A stretch of DNA of 17,548 bases from Bacillota bacterium (GTDB taxonomy: Bacteria; Bacillota; Clostridia; Lachnospirales; Lachnospiraceae): NCBI GenBank assembly GCA_023424995.1, contig JAFADH010000159.1, forward strand, positions 1 through 17,548, written 5' to 3'. Position numbers and translations under genes: made by a program. How positions within the stretch are numbered: the stretch's first letter is position 1; the number at the start of each line of letters is the position of its first letter. Under the pieces are notes generated by a model, which saw nothing but the letters and a program-made list of their open reading frames with translations, searched no databases and was not told the origin of the DNA. This document shows, piece after piece, positions 1 through 6,623 of the stretch.

Positions 1-264
1 GAGGTTCTCTCGGCTTGTCCGCGGAGGTCTTAAAAAGAGCCGATTACAGGCTCAGCTTCTCAAGAATGACCTTTCCCCACCAGTTAATGCGTATCATTTT
101 ACTGGAACAGCTATACCGGGCATACCGTATTAATAACAACCAGCCCTATCACAAGTAATCTGCAAAGGTTCCCATAACTTATTGCCGACTACTTGTTTTT
201 TATTGCAGCGGTCTTATGCTGTCTGAGAATTCGATTCCTGCCGGGAAGATAATTACAGAAGAAG
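1..264. other. Left-edge stretch without an identifiable gene
   Basis: I find no gene I can defend here. One plus-strand frame is open from position 2 to a TAA at about 133 (43 residues running in from outside the window, ending ...TAIPGIPY). It could be the tail of a gene starting further left, but I recognise no family in it. A short hairpin at 37-53 (GAGCC/GGCTC, 7-nt loop) is followed on the minus strand by five T residues, so it could be a weak terminator for minus-strand transcription. The rest is AT-rich and has stops in all frames. Confidence 0.4.
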
Positions 265-316
265 CTGCCGGCACTCAGGAGGCTGGGTGTGATCCTGAGT
301 ACTGGCAGTGTTTTTT
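265..316 (+). terminator. Strong Rho-independent terminator, probably bidirectional
   Basis: CTGCCGG at 265-271 pairs with CTGGCAG at 302-308 (one G-T pair). After one mismatch, ACTCAGGA at 273-280 pairs perfectly with TCCTGAGT at 293-300, leaving a 12-nt loop. On the plus strand the stem is followed by a run of six T at 311-316. On the minus strand the stem lies immediately downstream of the amidase stop codon and is followed by CTTCTTCT, so it may also end the amidase transcript. The run of six T implies that a plus-strand unit enters from the left. Confidence 0.75.
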
Positions 317-885
317 CATGCAAATCCAAAATATCTGAGAATGCCCTGATAGATACCATAAGCAAACTGGTATTGATTATCACGAAGCCTCTGTAAGTCC
401 TCTGCGTTGGTCAGGTAGCCCAATTCCACGAGAATCGAAGGCATGGTAGTTCTCCGGAGAACATAGAGGGAGGGCCGTACACGGATACCGTTATTCCTGG
501 TGCCTACGTTCTCCGTGATACCGTTCATAACCTGTTGAGCCAGCCACTGTGCCTGAGTATTATATGCATAGATATATACCTCTGTACCATTAATCGCAGG
601 ATTGGGATTTGCATTGGCATGGATGCTGATAAAGTAGTCGGCAGGCCATTCATTGGCCAGGCGCACTCTCTCGGCAAGACTTGTGGCATTGGTGGTTCCA
701 AGCACGGTAGTAGGAGTGGGGCGGGATAAACGTGCTTCGAAGCGGGAATCATTATTGAGCATTTCAGCCAGGTAGACCCCCACCTGATACGTAATATCCT
801 CTTCACGAAGCCCGCCGCCGGTTGCACCGGCATTGGGGGAGCCGGTAGGATTGTGACCCTGATCTATGAAAATGTTAATAGCCAA
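316..885 (-). CDS. N-acetylmuramoyl-L-alanine amidase (Amidase_3 family)
   Basis: This is a zinc hydrolase that cleaves the bond between N-acetylmuramic acid and L-alanine in peptidoglycan. It is a single compact catalytic domain of 189 residues. Visible motifs from the chosen start are the first zinc ligand in DQGHN (His11), the acidic ligand in GLREED (about Glu28), the second histidine in SIHAN (His89) and the catalytic glutamate in VELGYLTN (Glu154). All expected active-site residues are present. I chose the TTG at 885-883 because AGGAAG lies at 895-900, 9 nt upstream. An upstream TTG at 906 would add seven residues and would put that SD motif inside the gene. There is no signal peptide, membrane segment or cell-wall-binding domain, so secretion is unexplained. 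It is transcribed away from the sugar-sensing operon. Sporulation, germination or turnover roles are possible and cannot be told apart here. Confidence 0.9.
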   Translation of the reverse strand: MAINIFIDQGHNPTGSPNAGATGGGLREEDITYQVGVYLAEMLNNDSRFEARLSRPTPTTVLGTTNATSLAERVRLANEWPADYFISIHANANPNPAINGTEVYIYAYNTQAQWLAQQVMNGITENVGTRNNGIRVRPSLYVLRRTTMPSILVELGYLTNAEDLQRLRDNQYQFAYGIYQGILRYFGFA

Positions 886-894
886 AGAAACACA

Positions 895-900
895 CTTCCT
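895..900 (-). promoter_or_regulatory. Ribosome binding site that sets the amidase TTG start
   Basis: The minus strand reads AGGAAG here, 9 nt before the TTG at 885-883. The longer alternative start at 906 has no SD-like sequence at a useful distance. Confidence 0.6.
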
Positions 901-912
901 TTTCAATTTACT

Positions 913-945
913 AGTATATTTTATTCCTGCCTGTGAAACATGTTA
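913..945 (-). promoter_or_regulatory. Possible amidase promoter
   Basis: The minus strand has a good -10 hexamer, TATACT (918 to 913). It is preceded at 16-17 nt only by a weak -35 (TGTTTC or ATGTTT). One half of the TGCCTGTGAA/TTCACAGGCA inverted repeat falls between these elements. The assignment rests mainly on the -10 and on position. Confidence 0.3.
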
Positions 946-1001
946 CATTCTTACGGGGCATTTTTCCGGCGGTCTTATCCTGTGGATAAAGTTCACAGGC
1001 A
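928..1001. repeat. Widely spaced 10-bp perfect inverted repeat
   Basis: TGCCTGTGAA at 928-937 is the exact reverse complement of TTCACAGGCA at 992-1001, with 54 nt between. It lies in the divergent interval between the amidase and the sugar-sensing operon. A one-mismatch copy, TTTACAGGCA, occurs at 8853-8862 upstream of chvE. A regulator-binding role, for example for the YesN-type protein, is inference. Confidence 0.5.
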
Positions 1002-1006
1002 CCAAT

Positions 1007-1066
1007 TTTCATTATATTCTGATGAAATATCATTTGATAAATTTTGTTTCATGAAATATAATGAAA
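1007..1066. promoter_or_regulatory. Nested dyad (candidate operator) over the sensing-operon promoter
   Basis: TTTCATTATATT (1007-1018) is the exact reverse complement of AATATAATGAAA (1055-1066). Inside it, ATGAAA (1022-1027) pairs with TTTCAT (1047-1052). The spacer between -35 and -10 contains the perfect 10-bp palindrome TTTCATGAAA (1047-1056), and ATGAAATAT is directly repeated at 1022 and 1051. A bound regulator would contact the -10 and the spacer. Identity of the regulator is unknown. Confidence 0.5.
1034..1062 (+). promoter_or_regulatory. Sigma-A promoter of the sugar-sensing operon
   Basis: TTGATA at 1034-1039 and TATAAT at 1057-1062 are separated by exactly 17 nt. This is a consensus -10 and a five-of-six -35. 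Transcription should start near 1069, giving a leader of about 64 nt before the ATG at 1133. Confidence 0.8.
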
Positions 1067-1132
1067 GGGCAGAATAAGCTAATTTTTTACAAATACTACC
1101 CACAGTTAATCTAAATATGGAGTGAATGTGCT

Positions 1133-2122
1133 ATGCTAAAGGGCATCTATGGAGTATTAATTGCCATGTTGGTCATATTAACAGCCATGTTCGTCAGTCT
1201 TTTTATCAATCCAGGACATCCTATGGAACAACAGACGGCTATACAAAATCCCAGGTACCACCTGCAGCTGCTGGTGAAAAACAAGGAGGAGAGCTTCTGG
1301 ATATCCTTTAGGGAAGGTGCAAAGGCTGCGGAAGAAGAATATGGAGTATACATTGAATTTGTCCCTGTTGAGCAGATTAATCCGGTGAATCTGAGAGAAA
1401 CCGTTGAGATGGGCGTGAATCAAGGTGTTGACGGTATTGCCCTGCAGGCGGCCGATTCCGAGCAGACACAGCAGATCATTGACCAGGCGAAAAAGCAGGG
1501 GGTTCAAATCATAACCTATGAGAATAGTAATTACATCGTATCGGATATTCCCATGGTAGGTACCAACAATTACAGCCTCGGAAACTATGCCGGGGATATG
1601 GCGGTCGATGCCTCAAAAGGAGTTGCCGATGTGGCAGTTATTATCAACGGCGCAGGGAATGAAGGTGACAAGACCCTGAAGAATCTCATCATTGAGGGGA
1701 TCAATAATGCATTTGATAATTACGGACAGATCAGGATATCGGACATATATACCATCAATACGGATATGTTCGAAGCGGAGAAGGTGGCTTCTGAGATTCT
1801 TAATAAGGAGGATATCCCGGATCTGATTATCTGCATGGATGAAAAATGCACTCCGGGAATTGCCCAGATTCTGGTGGATAATAATATGGTAGGAGACATA
1901 AAGCTGGTAGGCTATGGGATTACCGCACAGACCCTGAACTATATTGAACATGGCGTTATCTATGGAACAGTCTGTCCGGATGCTTATGAAATCGGTTATG
2001 ACACGGTAAAAGCCCTGGTGCAGATGCTTAATGGGGAGCAGGTCAGCGAGATCATCAGTACCAGCCTGTATACCATAGATATCGGCAATGTAAATGAGTT
2101 CAAGGACAATGCGGCACAATGA
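1133..2122 (+). CDS. Membrane-anchored periplasmic-type sugar-binding protein (XylFII-like sensor)
   Basis: This 329-residue protein has one N-terminal membrane segment (about residues 4-25, no lipobox cysteine) followed by a Peripla_BP_4/RbsB-like domain covering most of the rest. Typical features are the repeated two-lobe pattern, GVDGIALQAAD near residue 100, PMVGTNNYSLGNYAGD, and the late ...IYGTVCPDAYEIGYDTV segment. The uncleaved anchor and the direct link to a kinase and response regulator fit a sensor rather than a transport component. The model is XylFII of Clostridium beijerinckii, which binds xylose and contacts the LytS sensor domain. The start is set by GGAGTG at 1119-1124, 8 nt before the ATG. 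Its stop is followed closely by the kinase gene (overlap with an upstream ATG at 2119, or 14 nt before the preferred start). The ligand could be xylose or another monosaccharide; sequence alone does not decide. Confidence 0.85.
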   Translation: MLKGIYGVLIAMLVILTAMFVSLFINPGHPMEQQTAIQNPRYHLQLLVKNKEESFWISFREGAKAAEEEYGVYIEFVPVEQINPVNLRETVEMGVNQGVDGIALQAADSEQTQQIIDQAKKQGVQIITYENSNYIVSDIPMVGTNNYSLGNYAGDMAVDASKGVADVAVIINGAGNEGDKTLKNLIIEGINNAFDNYGQIRISDIYTINTDMFEAEKVASEILNKEDIPDLIICMDEKCTPGIAQILVDNNMVGDIKLVGYGITAQTLNYIEHGVIYGTVCPDAYEIGYDTVKALVQMLNGEQVSEIISTSLYTIDIGNVNEFKDNAAQ

Positions 2123-2123
2123 A

Positions 2124-2128
2124 AAGGA
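2124..2128 (+). promoter_or_regulatory. Ribosome binding site favouring kinase start at 2137
   Basis: AAGGA lies 8 nt before the ATG at 2137. The alternative ATG at 2119 overlaps the previous stop (ATGA) but its nearest AAGGA is 12 nt away. Confidence 0.5.
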
Positions 2129-2136
2129 ACGGATTT

Positions 2137-3645
2137 ATGAAAAGAATGCAAAAAGGAATCACATTTCGTGCCAAGCTGATGGGATTCTTCTTTCTGGCAA
2201 TTTCCTTCACGGCCCTGGTGGGCTTATATACGTATAAATCCTCCAGTGTGTTAATGAGTGATATGACACGCCTGCTCAGCCAGACCCAGGATATAACTAC
2301 GATTTATAATGAACTGGATGAGATCCAGCTGTATTTTGAAGAATATCTCTCTACCAGAAGCTCGGACAGCCTTCAGGCATTTTATGACTATAATAATTCC
2401 ATATACGAACATAACCAGCGGATTGTGAAAGGTGCAGATTATACGGAACGGGGGATTCGGATCAAGAATATCTCGGGTATGATCGATCATTATCTGAAGG
2501 TGCTTGACAATGCGGTCTTTGACAAGCGCAACGGAAAGGTCAATGATTATATCCAGGGCTATCAGCAGGCGGTGAAGGAGCATACGTATATCGGCAATTA
2601 CATCGAGAAGATGATGAGCACGGACTTAAGCACCAGTGCCCGTCAATATATAGAGATCCAGAAGGAAATCGACCAGAATACGGCCATCAGTTATTTTATG
2701 TTTGGCGTGACGGTGATTTTGATTACGGTCATTATCGTCATGTTCAGCCTGGAGCTGACCAAGCCCCTGACCAAGCTGGCTTCCTATGCCAAGGAGGTGA
2801 CGAAGGGCAATTTTGATGTTGTCATCACCGAGCAGAAAGCCAGCAGGGAAATCAGCATACTGTACCAGACCTTCGGCAGCATGACAGCCAGTATCCGTGA
2901 ATTTATAAATGAACTTCAGGAGAAGCAGAGGCTGGAGCATAAGCTGTCGGAAGAGAAATTAAATAACCTGAAGATGAAGAGCGCACTCCATGAGGCGGAG
3001 CTTCTGGCACTGCAGTCCCAGGTGAATCCGCATTTTATCTTTAACTCCATCAATATCGGCGCCAAGGTTGCCATGCTTCAGGGGGATAATGTGACCTGCG
3101 AATATCTGGAGAACTTCGCAGATATATTCCGGTATAATCTTAATGGCCTGAATTATGATGCGACCCTTGGAGAAGAGATCAGTAATGTAGAAGCTTACAT
3201 GAAGCTTTTAATCACACGCTTCGGTGACTTTATCGATTTCAGGCTGAAGGTGCCGGAGGAGGAGCCGGTCAGTAACTTCATACTGCCCAGAATGACCCTG
3301 CAGCCCCTGGTGGAGAATGCCTATATTCATGGCATCAGCAAGTCGGAGCAGGGAGGAATCATCGAAGTGACGGTGAAGAAGGAGATACATTATCTCTACA
3401 TCACAATATCGAATACCGGAGAAGAAATTCCCTATGATACGGTGAAGCTGATTCTGAGCAGAAAATATAAGAAGGACAGGACCAGGGATAAGGCGGGCCA
3501 TACCACAGGAATCGGTATTGATAATGTACTGAACCGCCTCCGCCTCTTTTATAAGAAAGAGGATGTCATGAATATTACGTATACCGGGGGCAGGACGAAT
3601 TTTATATTAAAGCTGCCGTTAAAAAATAAGAGTTTAAAAGGATAG
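2137..3645 (+). CDS. lytS: Sensor histidine kinase, LytS/YesM type
   Basis: This membrane kinase of 502 residues should autophosphorylate in response to sugar status and pass phosphate to the adjacent YesN-type regulator. Numbering from 2137: membrane segment 13-31, a helical external domain of about 150 residues, membrane segment about 183-204, a HAMP linker (PLTKLASYAKEVTKGNFDV), a coiled coil near 255-285, the His_kinase motif QSQVNPHFIFNS with phospho-acceptor His299, the N-box LVENAYIHG at 391-399 and the G-box TGIGIDNV near 457-464. The ATP-lid acidic motif, usually DNG, reads SNTG (about 425-428). The ATG at 2119 would add six residues; I prefer 2137 for its ribosome binding site. The external domain has no recognisable ligand pocket, which fits sensing through the partner binding protein encoded just upstream. 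The gene symbol follows the C. beijerinckii analogue; YesM is an equally good label. Confidence 0.88.
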   Translation: MKRMQKGITFRAKLMGFFFLAISFTALVGLYTYKSSSVLMSDMTRLLSQTQDITTIYNELDEIQLYFEEYLSTRSSDSLQAFYDYNNSIYEHNQRIVKGADYTERGIRIKNISGMIDHYLKVLDNAVFDKRNGKVNDYIQGYQQAVKEHTYIGNYIEKMMSTDLSTSARQYIEIQKEIDQNTAISYFMFGVTVILITVIIVMFSLELTKPLTKLASYAKEVTKGNFDVVITEQKASREISILYQTFGSMTASIREFINELQEKQRLEHKLSEEKLNNLKMKSALHEAELLALQSQVNPHFIFNSINIGAKVAMLQGDNVTCEYLENFADIFRYNLNGLNYDATLGEEISNVEAYMKLLITRFGDFIDFRLKVPEEEPVSNFILPRMTLQPLVENAYIHGISKSEQGGIIEVTVKKEIHYLYITISNTGEEIPYDTVKLILSRKYKKDRTRDKAGHTTGIGIDNVLNRLRLFYKKEDVMNITYTGGRTNFILKLPLKNKSLKG

Positions 3646-3651
3646 TGTGGA

Positions 3652-5262
3652 ATGCATAAGGTGTTAATTGTTGATGATGAACCGATTGCGGTAGAATCAG
3701 TGGAATTTATGATAAAGAAGAACTTTGCGGATGTGAAGACCATAGAGAGAGCACGCTCCGGGAAGGAAGCGATCGAAAAATCCTATCAGTTCCATCCGGA
3801 TATCATTATCATGGATATCAATATGCCGGGTATTAACGGCCTGGAGGCGATGAAGCAGATACGTCAGGCCATACCCACAGCCAGCTTCATCGTTATCTCT
3901 GCTTTTGATTATTTTGATTACGCGGTAGAATCCGTAGCCCTGGGTGTGGAGGAATATTTACTTAAGCCGGTTAAGGAAGTAAAGTTCGCAGAGACCTTTC
4001 AAAAGGTGCTGGACAGGATCGAACAGGATAACATAAGGCGGCGGGAGACACTGGAGCAGCAGGAACGGCTGGAGATGGTCATCCCCATACTGGAGACCGG
4101 ATTTATGAATTCCTTATGCATGTACGGGCAGGATTCTTCCCAGTTGAAAAACTACTGCGATCTGTTCGGATACCATAACACGGGGGGATATGTCCTGGCC
4201 ATTGAATTCGGGCAGAAAAGCTGCAGGAATATTGAGAATAAGATAGGTGCGGGAATCCATGGGGAGAAAATGTATGAAGAATACAAGAATATCATCAAGG
4301 GCACGGCAAACTGCTTTGTCAGCCCGGTTATGCTGAACCGGATCATTGTCTACATCTTTGATGAGGGGGAAGAGGGTGATTATGAGCAGAAGGCCGGATC
4401 GGTCCGAATCGCCCAGAAGATTATCGACCGCGCAGGCAGATTATATCCGGATATCTTCATCGGTATCGGAAGCTGGCATAAGGATATCGATAATGCCAAG
4501 AAATCCTACCAGGATGCATTGCATGCACTCCGGGTACTGGAAGCAGGTGATACCGTAAATGAGAATCTTAACAGCCATATTCTGCATGAGGATGATATCA
4601 TTGATAAGTCGGATGCATTGGAGACGGATTATGAACAGCTGATTGAAACCGAGATCTATTCCAGGGTATCGGATCAGGACGATGAGGGTGTTCTGATATC
4701 CTTTGAGCAGCTCTATCAAAGGATGTGCTCCGATGACCGTATGAGCTTTGATACCTTAAAGAAGTGGATGATCGGACTGGTGGTGGGCTTTGAAAAGCGT
4801 TGGGAAAAGGTGTTGGAGAACAGCTATTATGTAGTGCTCGGACATATTATCGGCGCGAAGGATGAGGAAGAGCTGTTCATAACAGGTAAGCGCTACCTTC
4901 AGGAGACGCTTCACAAGATATCCTCCAGCAGGCAGAGCAAGGCAAATTCCATCATTGAAAAAGCGGATCTGTACATCAGAGAGCATTATAATGAGGATAT
5001 ATCCCTGGATGAGATTGCGCGGCATGTGAATTTAAGCTCTTACTATTTCAGCCGTTTTTACAAGAATTCCACGGGAACAAGCTTCAGCGACAAGATGGTT
5101 ATGGTCCGGATGGAACGGGCGAAGGAGCTTCTGCGGAGGGAAGACCTGTCGGTAAAGGATGTCTCTTACATGGTAGGCTATGTGGATCCCAACTATTTCT
5201 CAAAGACTTTCAAAAAATCTACTGGTTATAATGCCAGTGAATATAAAAAAATGTACGGTTAA
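3652..5262 (+). CDS. yesN: Response regulator with AraC-type DNA-binding domain (YesN type)
   Basis: This 536-residue transcription regulator is the expected partner of the kinase six bases upstream. The N-terminal receiver domain has all key residues: acidic pair Asp8-Asp9, phospho-acceptor Asp55 in IIMDINMPG, Ser83 in VISAFD and Lys105 in LLKPV. Residues about 130-430 form the long middle region typical of YesN proteins. The C-terminal 106 residues form an AraC/XylS double helix-turn-helix (ISLDEIARHVNLSSYYFSRFYK, then VKDVSYMVGYVDPNYFSKTFKK). The ribosome binding site AAGGA (3638-3642) overlaps the end of the kinase gene, 9 nt from the ATG. Such regulators usually activate nearby sugar transporter genes by binding direct or inverted half-sites upstream of -35. 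The likely targets are its own operon and chvE-mmsAB; that link is inferred. Confidence 0.92.
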   Translation: MHKVLIVDDEPIAVESVEFMIKKNFADVKTIERARSGKEAIEKSYQFHPDIIIMDINMPGINGLEAMKQIRQAIPTASFIVISAFDYFDYAVESVALGVEEYLLKPVKEVKFAETFQKVLDRIEQDNIRRRETLEQQERLEMVIPILETGFMNSLCMYGQDSSQLKNYCDLFGYHNTGGYVLAIEFGQKSCRNIENKIGAGIHGEKMYEEYKNIIKGTANCFVSPVMLNRIIVYIFDEGEEGDYEQKAGSVRIAQKIIDRAGRLYPDIFIGIGSWHKDIDNAKKSYQDALHALRVLEAGDTVNENLNSHILHEDDIIDKSDALETDYEQLIETEIYSRVSDQDDEGVLISFEQLYQRMCSDDRMSFDTLKKWMIGLVVGFEKRWEKVLENSYYVVLGHIIGAKDEEELFITGKRYLQETLHKISSSRQSKANSIIEKADLYIREHYNEDISLDEIARHVNLSSYYFSRFYKNSTGTSFSDKMVMVRMERAKELLRREDLSVKDVSYMVGYVDPNYFSKTFKKSTGYNASEYKKMYG

Positions 5263-5277
5263 TCTTTTTCAAGGGAG

Positions 5278-5284
5278 AAGGAGG
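5278..5284 (+). promoter_or_regulatory. Ribosome binding site that sets the XylF-like start
   Basis: A perfect AAGGAGG lies at 5278-5284, 6 nt before the ATG at 5291. A second in-frame ATG at 5285 abuts it directly but could use AAGGGAG at 5271-5277, 7 nt away. The two starts differ by two residues. Confidence 0.55.
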
Positions 5285-5290
5285 ATGATT

Positions 5291-6349
5291 ATGGGGAGAA
5301 TATTGAAATCCGGTAAATGTATGCTGTTATTCGCAATGCTGACCATATACCTGGTTACCTTGACAGGCTGTAAGGAAAAGCAGGATGAGACCATTGATGA
5401 TGAAGAAAAGGAGGATATTGTAGTAGGCTTCTCCATGGGGACACTCATGGAAGACAGATGGGTCAGGGACAGGAACATCTTTATATCGGAGGCCGAACAG
5501 TATGGGATCACGGTTATTGTGAATAATGCCAATAATGATTCCGACCGGCAATATGCCCAGGTTCAGGAGATGCTGAAACAGGGGATCGACGTACTGGTTA
5601 TTGCCCCCAATGACTGCTTTGTGGAAGCCAGATGCGTGGAAGCCGCAGGAGACCAGAATGTTCCGGTTATCTCCTATGACAGGCTGGTAAGCAATGCGGA
5701 TGTTGACGTCTACATCTCCTTTGACCATACCCAGGTAGGTGTTCTGATGGCGGAGTATCTGGTGGAGCATGCACCGGAGGGGGGCTATATTATCGTTAAC
5801 GGAAGCGAGACGGATACCAACAGTAAGATGATCAATGACGGAGCCATGAGTATCCTTAAGCCCTATATCGATGACAATAAGATTCAGATTCTTGACCAAA
5901 CCTGGGTGGACGGATGGAAGAGAGAAACGGCATATGATTTTGTAGTGGATGCGATCAAGGGAGCGGAAAGCGAGGTGAAGGCAATTCTGTGCGGGAATGA
6001 TTCCATGGCCTGGGGAGTGATTGACGCCCTGTCGGAGGCCCGGATCGCCGACCAGGTAGTGGTGGTCGCACAGGATGCGGATCTGGTGGCCTGCCAGCGG
6101 ATCGTGAACGGAAAGCAGGCCATGACCACCTACAAGCCCATTAAGTATCTGGTGAATAAAACAGTCGAAGTCTGCTTAAAGCTTGCTAACGGTGAGAAAT
6201 TCGCCTACCAGGGAACCATTAATGACGGTACCTATGACGTACCTTATATCTTTATCGAGGTACAGGCGGTGACCCAGGATAATATTGATGAGACAGTGAT
6301 TGAGGACGGCTTCCATCTGTATGAGGATGTTTATCAAATAAAAGAATAG
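5291..6349 (+). CDS. XylF-like D-xylose-type sugar-binding lipoprotein
   Basis: This 352-residue lipoprotein should be held outside the membrane and bind a monosaccharide. The signal peptide ends in the lipobox LTGC (lipid-modified Cys27). The mature domain closely follows E. coli XylF as I recall it: DRWVRDRNIF (55-64), VISYDRLVSNADVDVYISFD (126-145), DQTWVDGW (202-209), AQDADLVACQRI (260-271), MTTYKPI, and the ending TVIEDGFHLYEDV. That pattern supports xylose or a related aldopentose as ligand. It is the last gene of the sensing operon, 28 nt after yesN, with an ATG at 5291 chosen for its AAGGAGG. No XylG ATPase or XylH permease is encoded in the window. It may feed the MmsAB permease downstream, deliver ligand to the sensor, or serve a transporter elsewhere. 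It is ended by the hairpin at 6450. Confidence 0.85.
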   Translation: MGRILKSGKCMLLFAMLTIYLVTLTGCKEKQDETIDDEEKEDIVVGFSMGTLMEDRWVRDRNIFISEAEQYGITVIVNNANNDSDRQYAQVQEMLKQGIDVLVIAPNDCFVEARCVEAAGDQNVPVISYDRLVSNADVDVYISFDHTQVGVLMAEYLVEHAPEGGYIIVNGSETDTNSKMINDGAMSILKPYIDDNKIQILDQTWVDGWKRETAYDFVVDAIKGAESEVKAILCGNDSMAWGVIDALSEARIADQVVVVAQDADLVACQRIVNGKQAMTTYKPIKYLVNKTVEVCLKLANGEKFAYQGTINDGTYDVPYIFIEVQAVTQDNIDETVIEDGFHLYEDVYQIKE

Positions 6350-6449
6350 GATGCTGCTCCATGACCGAAACAGACAGGAAATAACAAAAGGGCTGCTGCT
6401 AAATAAAGCTTTGATATTAATTTATGCCAAAAAAAGTATTTATATCATA
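6350..6449. other. Non-coding 3' flank of the sensing operon
   Basis: I see no gene in this interval. It is AT-rich and leads into the paired terminators. The plus and minus frames carry frequent stops. Confidence 0.5.
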
Positions 6450-6495
6450 AAAACCTGCTAACAAAAGTCAATACTTTTTTAGCAGGTTTTTAATA
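6450..6495. terminator. Rho-independent terminator after the sensing operon
   Basis: A 12-bp perfect stem pairs AAAACCTGCTAA (6450-6461) with TTAGCAGGTTTT (6479-6490); the loop can pair further (AAAAGT with ACTTTT). T-rich sequence follows on the plus strand and TTTTTATGAT on the minus strand, so it can act in both directions. Confidence 0.8.
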
Positions 6496-6510
6496 TTTTT
6501 ATATAGAAAT

Positions 6511-6557
6511 AAATGAGCTTTGAAAGGGGGTTATAATACCACTCAAAGCTCATTTTT
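6511..6557. terminator. Second hairpin between converging operons
   Basis: A 13-bp perfect stem pairs AAATGAGCTTTGA (6511-6523) with TCAAAGCTCATTT (6543-6555), followed by TT on the plus strand (a run of five T at 6553-6557). On the minus strand it follows the TraB-family gene by about 66 nt but has only a weak T tract there. Confidence 0.7.
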
Positions 6558-6623
6558 GTACCTCGCTTTACAGCAAGGCTGTTTTGCGACAGCTCTTGAT
6601 ACTGCAGGGAATTGCTTCCTGTG

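Noticed and set aside
159..338. Plus-strand open frame with an ATG at 216
   Set aside because: It crosses the terminator hairpin and T run, has no SD sequence and shows no recognisable family.
189..383. Minus-strand 64-codon open frame overlapping the amidase end
   Set aside because: It overlaps the amidase 3' end in another frame, runs through the terminator stem at 265-308 and has no ribosome binding site or recognisable domain.
981..989. TGTGGATAA, a perfect DnaA-box consensus
   Set aside because: It is a single copy with no cluster, no AT-rich unwinding region pattern and no dnaA or dnaN nearby, so it is not evidence of an origin.
5180..5290. N-terminal extension of the XylF-like gene into yesN
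   Set aside because: The upstream start lies inside the conserved AraC domain of yesN; the AAGGAGG and the signal peptide both place the start at 5285-5291.
5327..5899. 190-codon minus-strand open frame opposite the XylF-like gene
   Set aside because: The plus strand encodes a full lipobox and XylF motifs; the antisense product matches no family.
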